Numbered from the stretch's first letter, positions 18,215 to 26,498 are shown. The stretch is DNA of 33,307 nt from Acinetobacter pecorum (GCF_014837015.1 NZ_JACSPT010000026.1:1-33307); one strand, 5' to 3'. Made by a program: numbers and translations. The notes: a model not told the origin generated them from the letters alone.

Positions 18215-18817
18215 ATGTCGAACCAGTTTTTAGATTTAATTACTAAGCGCCGTACTATTTATGCTATTGCCAAGAATGTTGAACAATCTCCTGAATATTT
18301 AACTGATCTGATTCAGACTGCGATAAAACAAAGCCCATCTTCTTTCAATTCTCAATCTTCACGCGCCGTCATTTTATTCAATTCAGAACATGAGAAGTTC
18401 TGGGGCTTTGTTGCAGACAAATTAAAAAGCTATGCCAAAGACGAAGAGAGTGCTGCAAAGACCACAGCAAAGATGGCCAGTTTTGCAGCAGGGGTAGGTA
18501 CAGTCCTATTTTTTGAAGATCACAACGTAGTGAAAGGTTTGCAGGAACAGTTCCCATCTTATGCAGACAACTTCCCAATCTGGGCGGAACATTCGACTGC
18601 AATCGCACAATTTGCAACGTGGACAGCATTGCATACAGAAGGGTTGGGCGCATCATTGCAGCATTACAATCCGATCGTAGATGAGCAGGTTCATGCGGAA
18701 TGGAGCATTCCATCAAACTGGAAACTTCGTGCACAGCTGGTATTTGGTTCGATAGAGGGTGAGCCGCGTGCCAAAGATTATCTTGCGGATGAAGAGCGTT
18801 TTAAAGTTTTTAAATAA
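18215..18817 (+). CDS. Nitroreductase-family protein, Frm2/CinD-like
   Basis: This is a 200-residue flavin-type oxidoreductase. The order of segments fits the Frm2/CinD branch of the nitroreductase superfamily: LITKRRTIYAIAKNV at the N-terminus (FMN phosphate contact, the RRT/RRS motif), IKQSPSSFNSQSSRAVIL (about 38-55), then EHSTAIAQFATWTALHTEGLGASLQHYNP and a C-terminal LVFGSIEGEPRAK. Members bind FMN and reduce nitro compounds or take part in copper or lipid stress responses; the role here is unknown. AGGA lies nine bases before the ATG. A strong terminator follows. Confidence 0.88.
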   Translation: MSNQFLDLITKRRTIYAIAKNVEQSPEYLTDLIQTAIKQSPSSFNSQSSRAVILFNSEHEKFWGFVADKLKSYAKDEESAAKTTAKMASFAAGVGTVLFFEDHNVVKGLQEQFPSYADNFPIWAEHSTAIAQFATWTALHTEGLGASLQHYNPIVDEQVHAEWSIPSNWKLRAQLVFGSIEGEPRAKDYLADEERFKVFK

Positions 18818-18825
18818 CTTTATTC

Positions 18826-18863
18826 ATATCTGCCCTTAACCAGTGTAAGGGTAGATATTTTTT
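18826..18863 (+). terminator. Rho-independent terminator after nitroreductase gene
   Basis: ATATCTGCCCTTA at 18826-18838 pairs with TAAGGGTAGATAT at 18846-18858 (one G-T pair), with a seven-base loop and six T after it. It lies nine bases after the stop at 18817. Confidence 0.9.
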
Positions 18864-18946
18864 AGATTTCGATGAAATTCTCATGAGCCTCATTAAAATT
18901 AAGTTAAAATAGCGCGCTAATGTAAAAAATTAATGAGTACAACCGA

Positions 18947-19309
18947 ATGTCGAAAAACACGCAAAACCTGTCACCTTTACAAGAACTGATCGCAGAACAA
19001 AAACTGCTCTGTGAAGAAGTTGGTTCGGCTTATGTTGCAGTGAGTGGTGATGATGTGGTTGCCGTGGCCGTACATACCTTGAAACAGGATCCAATTGTCG
19101 GCATTCGTAAAAAGCCTGAGTCGGCTGAAAATATCAGCTGGTATATTTACGGGGGAGAACCTTCAAGTGAAGATGCTTTTGAAACCATGACCGTACGTGA
19201 ATTACAGGATATTGCACCAGAAGTATTGCCGTATCTGGCTCTGGAAACAGGTTTTCGTTTCATGATCGATGCCGATGATTATGAAGATGTCTGGAAAGAA
19301 GAAATCTAA
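18947..19309 (+). CDS. Hypothetical protein, 120 aa, possibly DUF2185/Imm33-like
   Basis: This is a small acidic cytoplasmic protein. The C-terminal half (ENISWYIYGGEP at about 64-75, then LALETGFRFMIDADDYEDVW at 98-117) is loosely reminiscent of DUF2185/Imm33-type domains, where a GW-like strand is followed by an acidic tail. I cannot confirm membership by eye, and it could equally be an uncharacterised conserved Acinetobacter protein. Its stop is directly followed by the ATG of the next gene (TAA-ATG), so the two are probably translated together. Confidence 0.6.
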   Translation: MSKNTQNLSPLQELIAEQKLLCEEVGSAYVAVSGDDVVAVAVHTLKQDPIVGIRKKPESAENISWYIYGGEPSSEDAFETMTVRELQDIAPEVLPYLALETGFRFMIDADDYEDVWKEEI

Positions 19310-19678
19310 ATGCTAAAAAAATCATCTTTCATTTGTGCTGGATTGCTATTAGGGCTAAATAGTATGCTCTTTGCAGAGCCACTTTCACAAAGTGCCTACG
19401 ACCAGTTTATTTCAGTACAGACTAAAATCGTGAATGAAACCAAGCATATTTTAGATGAAGATGATCAAAAGGCAGATGCTCAAACTCAACGCCAGGCTTT
19501 CTGTAATCGATTGAAAGCCTATGAGGATATTCAAAAGGTGTCCGAAGAAAATAGTGATCTGAGTATGGCACCTACGATGGCAATGATTGCCAGAAACTTT
19601 CTGGAGCGGCAGGATCAAAGTTTGACTAAATCTGGAATGACGGCGAGCGTATTTTGTAAAAATAGGGAAGTAGAATAG
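19310..19678 (+). CDS. Exported hypothetical protein, 122 aa
   Basis: No family is recognised. Residues 1-22 form a signal peptide (MLKKSSFICAGLLLGLNSMLFA, cleavage after A22). The mature protein is helical, with charged residues and two cysteines (in QAFCNRLKAY and ASVFCKNR) that could form a disulfide. It begins immediately after the stop of the 120-residue gene, so the pair form an operon. No clear terminator follows. Periplasmic location is inferred from the signal peptide alone. Confidence 0.6.
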   Translation: MLKKSSFICAGLLLGLNSMLFAEPLSQSAYDQFISVQTKIVNETKHILDEDDQKADAQTQRQAFCNRLKAYEDIQKVSEENSDLSMAPTMAMIARNFLERQDQSLTKSGMTASVFCKNREVE

Positions 19679-20030
19679 GTTATAAAACACTTCTCTTTCT
19701 CGAACGTTTTTCGCTGGAAAATATAAATAAAGCAAATAATTCTAATTTGAATAACCGGGCTTTTATAAATATGAAAAGTTCATTATTAATATATTTTCAA
19801 TAAAACTATTAAGTTAATTTAAAATAAATTTGTAGAATTACCTTATATCTCGGGGATATATCCACTGATATTATCTCATTAATTAGAATATTTAAGTAAT
19901 GGCAATTATTTTTCTAAAAACTTCCTAGAAATACTAAATAGTATTTGATAAGAAATGATTTTCATCCGAGCTAGGCTAGTTGCTGCACGCAGCTCATATT
20001 TAATAATTCAAATATCTTTAAAAGTTTGTA

Positions 20031-20043
20031 AAATAGCCTAAGC
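20031..20043 (+). repeat. Dispersed motif AAATAGCCTAAGC, copy 3
   Basis: This is an exact match to the 13-base motif seen at 17893-17905, in non-coding sequence. Confidence 0.5.
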
Positions 20044-20340
20044 GAATTATAAATGTTAATAGCTATGAAAAGAAAAGGGGAGGAAACTTAATAATAGTAT
20101 TTTCTGCTTAGCCAATTTGTAAGAAGCTAGGTAGTAAATTCCACCTGACTGCTTATACACCCGAAATATGACTTGTAAATGTAGTGTGGCTTATTATGCA
20201 TATCCAGTTTTTGATTATGAATGAGTAAATAAGTGATAGTCAGAAAATTAAAAATTTTAAAGCTACCTGAGCTTATTTGAATAATAACAGCTAGTTTTTA
20301 GACCTCTCTGATTTTAAAAAATTGTACCAGTTTCACCTAT

Positions 20341-20351
20341 TTAGCCTAAGC
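20341..20351 (+). repeat. Dispersed motif, copy 4
   Basis: TTAGCCTAAGC differs from the motif core by one base and lies 27 bases before copy 5. Confidence 0.45.
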
Positions 20352-20367
20352 AAAAATTATTGCATAT

Positions 20368-20380
20368 AAATAGCCTAAGC
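20368..20380 (+). repeat. Dispersed motif AAATAGCCTAAGC, copy 5
   Basis: This is an exact match to the motif, 83 bases before the start of the hydrolase gene, so it lies in the probable promoter region. Confidence 0.5.
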
Positions 20381-20462
20381 ATATTTTAAAATTTAGCAAT
20401 TGATTAATTCCCAATAAAATTCCAATATCACCACATCATCTATGAAATCACGGAATTCTCAA

Positions 20463-21230
20463 ATGATCCTCAACTACCAAATCACCAGTCATGATAACTC
20501 AACACTTGTACCAATGGTCTTCATTCATGGTTTATTCGGCAGCTTGAGTAATTTAGGAATGCTGGCGCGACATTTTTCAAGCCAGCGTACCGTCATTCAG
20601 TTAGATCTGCGCAACCATGGCTTATCTGAACATAGTGATGAGCATAATTACCACTTGATGTCAAAAGATGTACTTGAAACATTAGATAGTCTTAACATCA
20701 CCAAATTTGTTGTGGTAGGGCATTCTATGGGCGGCAAAGTTGCCATGAAACTGTCTGATATTGCGCGTAATCGGGTAGAGCAGCTTGTGGTTCTGGATAT
20801 AACTCCAATCCCATATCATGAAAATCATCATGCGGAAATTTTTGAAGCCTTATTTGCTGTCGAGCGTGCAAACCTAAGTTCCCGGTTAGAAGCGACAAAA
20901 ATCATGCGTGAATATCTGAATGAAGAAATGGTAATTCAGTTCTTGCTAAAATCTTTTAACAAAGGGAAGTGGCTGTTTAATGTACAGGCGCTCTTTAACC
21001 ATTATCAGGATATTTTATTTTGGGAAGATATTACTCCAATTGATACTCCGGCACTTTTTCTCAGAGGTGGTAACTCTTTTTATATTTCTAAACCAGAGCA
21101 TTTCGCTGCGATTGACCGCCAATTCACCCATTCCAAAGTTGAACTCATTGAAAATGCAGGTCATTGGCTGCATGCTGAAAATCCTGCACAAGTACTGGAA
21201 CATATACAAGCATTTCTAGATGCACAATAA
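20463..21230 (+). CDS. Alpha/beta-fold hydrolase, YbfF-like esterase
   Basis: This is a 255-residue alpha/beta hydrolase from the preferred ATG at 20463, which has CGGAA about eight bases upstream. An ATG at 20442 is open but has no ribosome site. FIHGLFGS at 20-27 forms the oxyanion loop, GHSMGG at 86-91 the nucleophile elbow with Ser88, and NAGHWLH near 231-237 supplies His234. The pattern (HGLFGS, LDLRNHG, GHSMGGK) matches YbfF-type thioesterases/esterases, cytoplasmic enzymes acting on acyl-CoA or small esters. It has no signal peptide and no sign of being a T6SS effector despite being next to tagX. Confidence 0.85.
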   Translation: MILNYQITSHDNSTLVPMVFIHGLFGSLSNLGMLARHFSSQRTVIQLDLRNHGLSEHSDEHNYHLMSKDVLETLDSLNITKFVVVGHSMGGKVAMKLSDIARNRVEQLVVLDITPIPYHENHHAEIFEALFAVERANLSSRLEATKIMREYLNEEMVIQFLLKSFNKGKWLFNVQALFNHYQDILFWEDITPIDTPALFLRGGNSFYISKPEHFAAIDRQFTHSKVELIENAGHWLHAENPAQVLEHIQAFLDAQ

Positions 21231-21268
21231 TAAATAACACGGTTAACTTTGAAACTTTGAATCGAAGG

Positions 21269-22225
21269 TCAGTATCCAGCTGCCTGTAGCTGACCTTCAT
21301 TAACCAACTGGTTTGCCATTTCAGCGGTTTTTTTCAAACCTGGCATACGATATTCAGTATGACCATAATCTTTAATCGATTTCCACCGACCGCCCCATGT
21401 GAGTCCGACCGATTCTGCGACTTGACCATACAGTTCATAACCACGCATTGCCCATGGATCACGTTCGCTGATGATGACTTTACCATGACGTTTAAAGGCA
21501 ACGTCAGCTGCTAAACCGAACTGATGATAACTTTGATAACCTCTAGCACGCGTGGTATTCGGATTTGCAGAAAGTGAATTTTGACGTTCCGGACTGCGAT
21601 AACCTTCTAGTAAAACCAGTTCATATCCATACTGTTCACGCATTATTTTGAAGACCATCAATAAACGCTGTTTATAACGTGGATTAATTTTATTCCATTT
21701 CCGGTTAACTATATTGAGATCACTATGATTATGGATCATAGGCAGATGTACATCTTCAGTAGGATCAGGTGGATTTATAACTTGGGCAGAAACAACATTG
21801 GCATAGTAATGGACTTCTCCCTGTATGGCTTCTTCAATCAGATGACCTTCTACTTCTGGGGGCGGTGCTAACACCTGACCATCGAGTAAAGTATAAATTT
21901 GGGGATCAACTTCACGTAAATAATTTGCTTCAAAAGTACTGGCAGTAATGGGGCGGGTTAAAGTAAAAATTACAATACTGCTAAATAACACTAAGGCCGC
22001 CAGCAAAATCCACCATTGTTGAATATGCCAATGTGACTGGATTTTATCTGAAGATGCTGCCTGATTAAATTCCCAGGCAACCTGTCTGGCTGCCAAAATT
22101 CGGTTCTTGCTATATGGTAAAATTTGCATGCACAGGTTTATCAACCGGATTCGGAATTCATAAGAAACCAGCAGCAACATACCTAAGCTAAGCAAAACAA
22201 AACTGAAAAAAATGAAGTAGATCAT
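21269..22225 (-). CDS. tagX: T6SS peptidoglycan hydrolase TagX
   Basis: This 318-residue inner-membrane protein has a periplasmic M15-type metallopeptidase domain. In Acinetobacter, TagX is an L,D-endopeptidase that opens the cell wall so the T6SS can assemble. Two membrane segments are seen (about 1-20 and 71-90). The peptidase domain lies at about 165-295. Zinc ligands can be placed as His234 and Asp241 in SYHQFGLAAD and His289 in GHTEYR. The motif and length match TagX rather than a free D,D-carboxypeptidase, and its place as last gene of tssA-tssK-tssL-x-tagX supports this. It begins five bases after the preceding stop, so it is co-transcribed. Confidence 0.85.
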   Translation of the reverse strand: MIYFIFFSFVLLSLGMLLLVSYEFRIRLINLCMQILPYSKNRILAARQVAWEFNQAASSDKIQSHWHIQQWWILLAALVLFSSIVIFTLTRPITASTFEANYLREVDPQIYTLLDGQVLAPPPEVEGHLIEEAIQGEVHYYANVVSAQVINPPDPTEDVHLPMIHNHSDLNIVNRKWNKINPRYKQRLLMVFKIMREQYGYELVLLEGYRSPERQNSLSANPNTTRARGYQSYHQFGLAADVAFKRHGKVIISERDPWAMRGYELYGQVAESVGLTWGGRWKSIKDYGHTEYRMPGLKKTAEMANQLVNEGQLQAAGY

Positions 22226-22230
22226 GCTGT

Positions 22231-22872
22231 TTATGACAGTGCTACTTCAGCACTTTCCTGTAGCGTAGTTGCTGAGGGCTGTTCCTGTGACGAAGTATTT
22301 GTAGTTTTTAGCTCAACAGATTTTTCTGTTTGTGCTGGCGATAGACGATCAGCATTTATATTTAAAGAACTTTTTTGCGAACCTTTAATTATCTTAGTCT
22401 TTATTGCTGAAGATTGAATTGTCCGAATTTCCGGTTTAAGTGGTTTATTTTTATCATTGGCCTGAATTAAAGGTTTTTGCTCTTGGGCACCAAACGCAGA
22501 TTCAAAAGGTGAAGTATGGTTTTTAGATTCTGCATTACTTTCTGGCTTTGCTACCTTAAACATATTTTCAATATTCTGATCAAAACCATCTTCTGGATTC
22601 TGGATATTATCCTGATCCGACGGCGTAGCGGCTTTTGGAATAATTTGCTCAGATTCTGCGGCATGATTTAAGTCTGATATTTGATGATTTTCTGCATTAA
22701 CTCGTGTACGGCTTGATCCCGAATGATTCTGATAATAACCATAGCCTAGTAAAACAGAGCTTACTGATAGCACCCCCAATACAAATCCGCTCAATAGGTA
22801 AAATTTAGGAGAATGAGGAACCGGCTTTATAGACCGTAAAAGACGAATATGTTTATTATTTTTGTTTGCCAT
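22231..22872 (-). CDS. T6SS-linked membrane-anchored hypothetical protein, 213 aa
   Basis: This is a bitopic protein with a basic cytoplasmic N-terminus (1-25) and one membrane helix (about 26-46, YLLSGFVLGVLSVSSVLLGY). A long, low-complexity, hydrophilic tail follows, rich in Ser, Glu, Asn, Lys and Gln, with no recognisable folded domain. The layout, an anchor plus a disordered periplasmic arm, resembles spacer or scaffold proteins of envelope machines. It lies between tssL (14-base gap) and tagX (five-base gap), so it is almost certainly part of the T6SS operon. It may correspond to one of the Acinetobacter-specific Asa proteins, but I cannot say which. Confidence 0.7.
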   Translation of the reverse strand: MANKNNKHIRLLRSIKPVPHSPKFYLLSGFVLGVLSVSSVLLGYGYYQNHSGSSRTRVNAENHQISDLNHAAESEQIIPKAATPSDQDNIQNPEDGFDQNIENMFKVAKPESNAESKNHTSPFESAFGAQEQKPLIQANDKNKPLKPEIRTIQSSAIKTKIIKGSQKSSLNINADRLSPAQTEKSVELKTTNTSSQEQPSATTLQESAEVALS

Positions 22873-22886
22873 AGTGAGTATAATAT

Positions 22887-23696
22887 TTATGGTAAATGGA
22901 TAGTAATGTGAGCTTGTTCTACAGGAACACTAATCACATTCTGATATTGGGAAAATGCTGCATTACGGTCTTTGGACAATACATAGTGCAGACCAATAAA
23001 GCTTGCCAGAGCAAACACTAGCCAGAAAATCAGAATCCAGAAAAATGGCAATTCACGGTGAATGATATGTTTAATCTGGTCTGGAATTGCAGCAAAAGGA
23101 GAAAATGCCTTTTTCCCTTTGAGGTAATCGATTTGATCACCGACACGACTAATCAGACTGTTCAACTGACTCATTGATTCAATTCTGTATTTACCATGAA
23201 AACCTAATAATAAACAGTAATGATAAACTTCAAGAACGGCGAGGCATTCCTTGTCTTTATTGCGGATTTCTTCCATGTGTTCAAAAAAACGATAACCAGC
23301 CAGTTGTGATCCAAATAAACTGAGTTGTAGCGGGCTCATCATCCAGAAATTTTTCAGGTCAAAAAAACGGGAATCCTGTTGGGTGGCAATCGTCTCATCT
23401 AACAAAGCACAATATGCATATTGTGCATTATTAATATCTTCTGCAGAAAATTGCAGTTTTCTTGCCTGGTTTTCAAAACGTGCCAGCATATCTAGCACTT
23501 TCTGGCGGAAGGACTCCGGATTAGAGGGTACATACTGATTGCGAATCAGGAAAACCACATAGAATCCATCATGTAATAGATCGACCAGATGGGTAGTTGC
23601 TGAGTGTTGACTCTTATCTATCTTTGTATTGGTCTGAAAACCTGTACCAATTTGTCCATCATCAAATAGCGATGGCGCATTATTAATACTATTCAT
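22887..23696 (-). CDS. tssL: T6SS membrane-complex protein TssL (DotU family)
   Basis: This 269-residue inner-membrane protein joins TssM in the T6SS membrane complex and docks the baseplate. The cytoplasmic domain (about 35-215) carries the DotU pattern LVDLLHDGFYVVFLIRNQ, then INNAQYAYCALLDETIATQ and PLQLSLFGSQLAGYRFF. A single C-terminal membrane helix follows (about 222-243, FFWILIFWLVFALASFIGLHY). There is no OmpA-type peptidoglycan-binding extension, so wall anchoring must come from another protein, plausibly TagN. It starts five bases after tssK. Confidence 0.93.
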   Translation of the reverse strand: MNSINNAPSLFDDGQIGTGFQTNTKIDKSQHSATTHLVDLLHDGFYVVFLIRNQYVPSNPESFRQKVLDMLARFENQARKLQFSAEDINNAQYAYCALLDETIATQQDSRFFDLKNFWMMSPLQLSLFGSQLAGYRFFEHMEEIRNKDKECLAVLEVYHYCLLLGFHGKYRIESMSQLNSLISRVGDQIDYLKGKKAFSPFAAIPDQIKHIIHRELPFFWILIFWLVFALASFIGLHYVLSKDRNAAFSQYQNVISVPVEQAHITIHLP

Positions 23697-23701
23697 TATT
23701 C

Positions 23702-25066
23702 TTATCCATTTACCACAGCAATCAGTTCAATTGAAATATCCTGGAATCCGCTGGGGATATAGACACAAATGGTCTCGGACTCCAACATCCGTTGATACAG
23801 TTCATTATTTGGTTCAATTTCAAAATAGCTTACCCCTGAACGCACTGGAATGGCGGTTGGCACTTGAATCAGATGCTGAACAGGTACAGCTGGCAGTGCT
23901 GCAATCACGCGTTGTTCAACATCGACAGTACTGCCAACCTTGAAACGGATCGGCACATAGGCAATCAGATCATGGGCTGGCATGACACTACTCGATACTG
24001 CAAGATAAAAACGGGTATCTCGGGAAATTTTGTCTGTTTCAAGACTGCCAACCCAATAGGATGGACGGGTTTCTTTCAGGGCAATACTGATATAGCGGTT
24101 TGAAATAATCGTATCCAGCAATTCACGTAAAATCACGTCGAGCTGGCCAAAGCTTTCCTGTAAATGATGATGTTGATATTGGGGTAAATGATCGACAGCA
24201 TAGGCAGTTGAAAAAGTCAGGAGCGAGCCGGTCAGACGTAATAATTCAGAATACAGCCGTTCTGGATGAATACGTGGATACTGCAAGATGTGATTCAACG
24301 TTGCATGTGCAGTATTGAGTGCACTCACCAGCCAGAAAGACACAATATCACCAGAACGGAATTCAATCAGTTTCTGTTCATTTTCCCGGTTATTGTTTTG
24401 AATGGTTTTGATCTTGGCCCGGATAATATTCAAGGTACGCTTCAGATTATTCAACAGATTTTCTGATGCTTCGATATGCAGGATTGGGGGAATAAACTTG
24501 TGATCCAGTACAAAATTCCCGGAACTTTGCCGTTTCATTGTGCCAATCGGAAGATAAAAATAGCCATCCAAAGCCTGTTCAGGTCCCTGGCTTATTTCAA
24601 AAATCTTAAACTCAGCACGACGGCGTACCAGGGTGATTTCTGCTGTAGCCGCATTGGTAAACAGATCATGGGTTGAACTTAAATAGGAATGGTAGCGGCT
24701 GGATTGAGAATGATCTTGATGATAAAGATTCTGTTTACTTGCCTGAATCATCGGTAAAGCAAGATAAATCGCCATTTCTGTACGCAGATTCAAAGTATCA
24801 AGCTGTATAGGTTCAGGTAATAGATCCAGTTCAGGTGCACGATAAATTTCCCCATCTTGCCAGACCATTTTAATCCGGCTGAGTGCCAGTATATTCATGC
24901 CTAACTGGGTTTCATCGAATTCTATTGACTGAATTCCATAGGCAAAAGGCAAGCTCGCCTGAATCATATGGTTCAGACGTTGTTCATGATAGGCATCCTG
25001 TAACTGAAAATGCTGAGGTCTTAAAAATAGGCCTTCACCCCAAAGAACTTTTTCTGCTTTAAACAT
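23702..25066 (-). CDS. tssK: T6SS baseplate component TssK
   Basis: TssK connects the phage-like baseplate to the TssJLM membrane complex. The 454-residue protein has the family start KVLWGEGLFLRPQHFQLQDAY and a long shoulder domain. Its C-terminal half includes SYWVGSLETDKISRDTRFYLAVSSS and, near the end, ISIELIAVVNG. The length is normal and no lesion is seen. It lies six bases after tssA and five before tssL in a compact operon. Confidence 0.95.
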   Translation of the reverse strand: MFKAEKVLWGEGLFLRPQHFQLQDAYHEQRLNHMIQASLPFAYGIQSIEFDETQLGMNILALSRIKMVWQDGEIYRAPELDLLPEPIQLDTLNLRTEMAIYLALPMIQASKQNLYHQDHSQSSRYHSYLSSTHDLFTNAATAEITLVRRRAEFKIFEISQGPEQALDGYFYLPIGTMKRQSSGNFVLDHKFIPPILHIEASENLLNNLKRTLNIIRAKIKTIQNNNRENEQKLIEFRSGDIVSFWLVSALNTAHATLNHILQYPRIHPERLYSELLRLTGSLLTFSTAYAVDHLPQYQHHHLQESFGQLDVILRELLDTIISNRYISIALKETRPSYWVGSLETDKISRDTRFYLAVSSSVMPAHDLIAYVPIRFKVGSTVDVEQRVIAALPAVPVQHLIQVPTAIPVRSGVSYFEIEPNNELYQRMLESETICVYIPSGFQDISIELIAVVNG

Positions 25067-25072
25067 TCAGTA

Positions 25073-25768
25073 TTACCACTCATTATTGGAATTATTCATA
25101 TCGTGTACACCCAGTAACTCTTGAACCTGTTCTAGGGGATTTTCATTTTTAATCACTTGTGCCAGCCATTCATGAAGTGGCATCTGACTCCAGCGAATGG
25201 TTTTTTGCAGCATATAACTTACCGGACTATGCGGTTCGTGCATCTGGAAATAATCCGCAATTTCATTTAAGACTTTCAATGCCTGTTCCCGATTTGCCAG
25301 ATGATTTTGTGGCTGTAACCGGAATTGAGTTTGAAAAATAGGAGAGGAAGTATCCGTAAAAACTTGCTGAATTCCTGAGTCTGTCGGCGGGATTAAGCTT
25401 TCAGTATTTTGATTCGCTAACTGTTCCACTTTATATAGACGTTTAATTAGGGAAATGATTGAATCAATCTGTTCGTCAATTGCCGAAAAACTCGGTGCAT
25501 TCAAACCCAGTAATTCATCCAGAATGGTTTTTAGATGGTGCCAGTGCTGTTGAATATCCAAAACCTGCTGGTAGTTTTCTATTATTACAGAGTAGGAAGT
25601 AGCCTGTAGCAATTGCTCGAACTTTTGTAGCTCATCGTTGCTACTTGAAGATTCGCCATCTTCATCCTGCTGAATCTGACGGATCCGGACATTTTGCTGA
25701 TGTAAAAATGCCTCATAATTTCCTAAATGATAAAACGGCGCCTGACTGACCAGGGGAACCTGTTTCAT
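25073..25768 (-). CDS. tssA: T6SS protein TssA (ImpA/VasJ family), short form
   Basis: TssA helps nucleate or cap the T6SS sheath. The C-terminal part (about 160-215, NREQALKVLNEIADYFQMHE, then PHSPVSYMLQKTIRW) is the conserved TssA/VasJ block. The protein has only 231 residues, well below the 350-500 usual for TssA, and the N-terminal ImpA domain is reduced or absent. ATG at 25768 is preferred over TTG at 25771. Neither has a good ribosome site. It is the first gene of the leftward T6SS operon and starts 16 bases from a divergent gene, leaving no room for separate promoters between them. Confidence 0.75.
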   Translation of the reverse strand: MKQVPLVSQAPFYHLGNYEAFLHQQNVRIRQIQQDEDGESSSSNDELQKFEQLLQATSYSVIIENYQQVLDIQQHWHHLKTILDELLGLNAPSFSAIDEQIDSIISLIKRLYKVEQLANQNTESLIPPTDSGIQQVFTDTSSPIFQTQFRLQPQNHLANREQALKVLNEIADYFQMHEPHSPVSYMLQKTIRWSQMPLHEWLAQVIKNENPLEQVQELLGVHDMNNSNNEW

Positions 25769-25784
25769 CAAAGCTGGAATCTGG

Positions 25785-26498
25785 TTGATTAAGCCGCTGC
25801 CGGCAACCTTAATTCATCTCTGGCCAGATGAAACCCAACAGAAGCTGATTGAACAGCTAGAACAGCAATATGAAATTGTGCAGAGCCAGATTCATGTCGA
25901 GTTTCATTATGTCGATCATAACAATGCCTATTCACTCTGGATGAACCTGCTCAATGATATTCAGCAGCAAAATGAACTGGTCAGTCTGGTGATTGCTGTA
26001 CAGTCTGAAATTGACCAGGAGTGGCTGGAACAGCAGTTATGGCAGTCGGAACAATATCTGCCGGGAGAATATGCAGCGAGTATATGCCTGTCTTCACTAC
26101 AGTTAAGCATTGAAGATTTGACAGAAATAAAAACAATAAAATTCGTTAAGCATGTCAAAAATATTAGTGAATATTTGAAGAAAAAAAGTCCAAACTTTGC
26201 TGATCAGCTACAGCAGGAAGCTGCATTTATACTTTTTCTGGATGATCCTTTACAGATCAGCACAGCAAAGAAGGTTCAACAGTATCTGGGTAAATTTGGA
26301 ATAGAACTGCATCACGGCCTGTATTGTTATGCTTATCTAGGCGGTGCAACAGAGATGAAAGCACTATTTGGAACATTGCTGTGTATGCAAATGAATGAAG
26401 ATGTCATTACATTGGCTTATTCAGTACAGCATCCTCAGACATTTTTTGTCTATCAACCCGTCAGTATGGTTGAGGAACTTGAACAGAACGCAGCCTGA
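25785..26498 (+). CDS. T6SS-linked hypothetical protein, 237 aa
   Basis: No family is recognised. The protein is soluble and acidic, with no signal or membrane helix. Residues about 25-75 are helical and Gln-rich, and the second half (about 145-225) has alternating alpha and beta segments (AAFILFLDDPLQISTAKKVQQ, then ELHHGLYCYAYLGGATEMKAL). The frame opens with TTG at 25785, after a weak GGA six bases away; no ATG occurs before residue 53. The next gene, tssM, begins 47 bases after its stop in the same direction. Its position suggests a T6SS role, perhaps as one of the Acinetobacter-specific Asa proteins, possibly AsaB. Confidence 0.65.
   Translation: MIKPLPATLIHLWPDETQQKLIEQLEQQYEIVQSQIHVEFHYVDHNNAYSLWMNLLNDIQQQNELVSLVIAVQSEIDQEWLEQQLWQSEQYLPGEYAASICLSSLQLSIEDLTEIKTIKFVKHVKNISEYLKKKSPNFADQLQQEAAFILFLDDPLQISTAKKVQQYLGKFGIELHHGLYCYAYLGGATEMKALFGTLLCMQMNEDVITLAYSVQHPQTFFVYQPVSMVEELEQNAA

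Larger units (their letters stand above)
19679..20462. other. Large AT-rich spacer with motif copies
   Basis: About 780 bases carry no gene-like frame. Three copies of the recurring motif occur (20031-20043, 20341-20351, 20368-20380), along with a small palindrome GGATATATCC near 19855. The base composition resembles the spacers at the left end of the window. Confidence 0.6.

Noticed and set aside
20463..21230. Hydrolase as a T6SS lipase effector
   Set aside because: It is on the other strand, resembles cytoplasmic YbfF, and has no adjacent immunity gene, VgrG or PAAR.
21264..21298. Inverted repeat GAAGGTCAG / CTGACCTTC across the tagX 3' end as a terminator
   Set aside because: The loop is long and no T tract follows on either strand, so it may be incidental.
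21269..22225. Calling this gene a vancomycin-resistance type VanY carboxypeptidase
   Set aside because: The M15 fold is shared, but the two N-terminal membrane segments and the place in the T6SS operon fit TagX.
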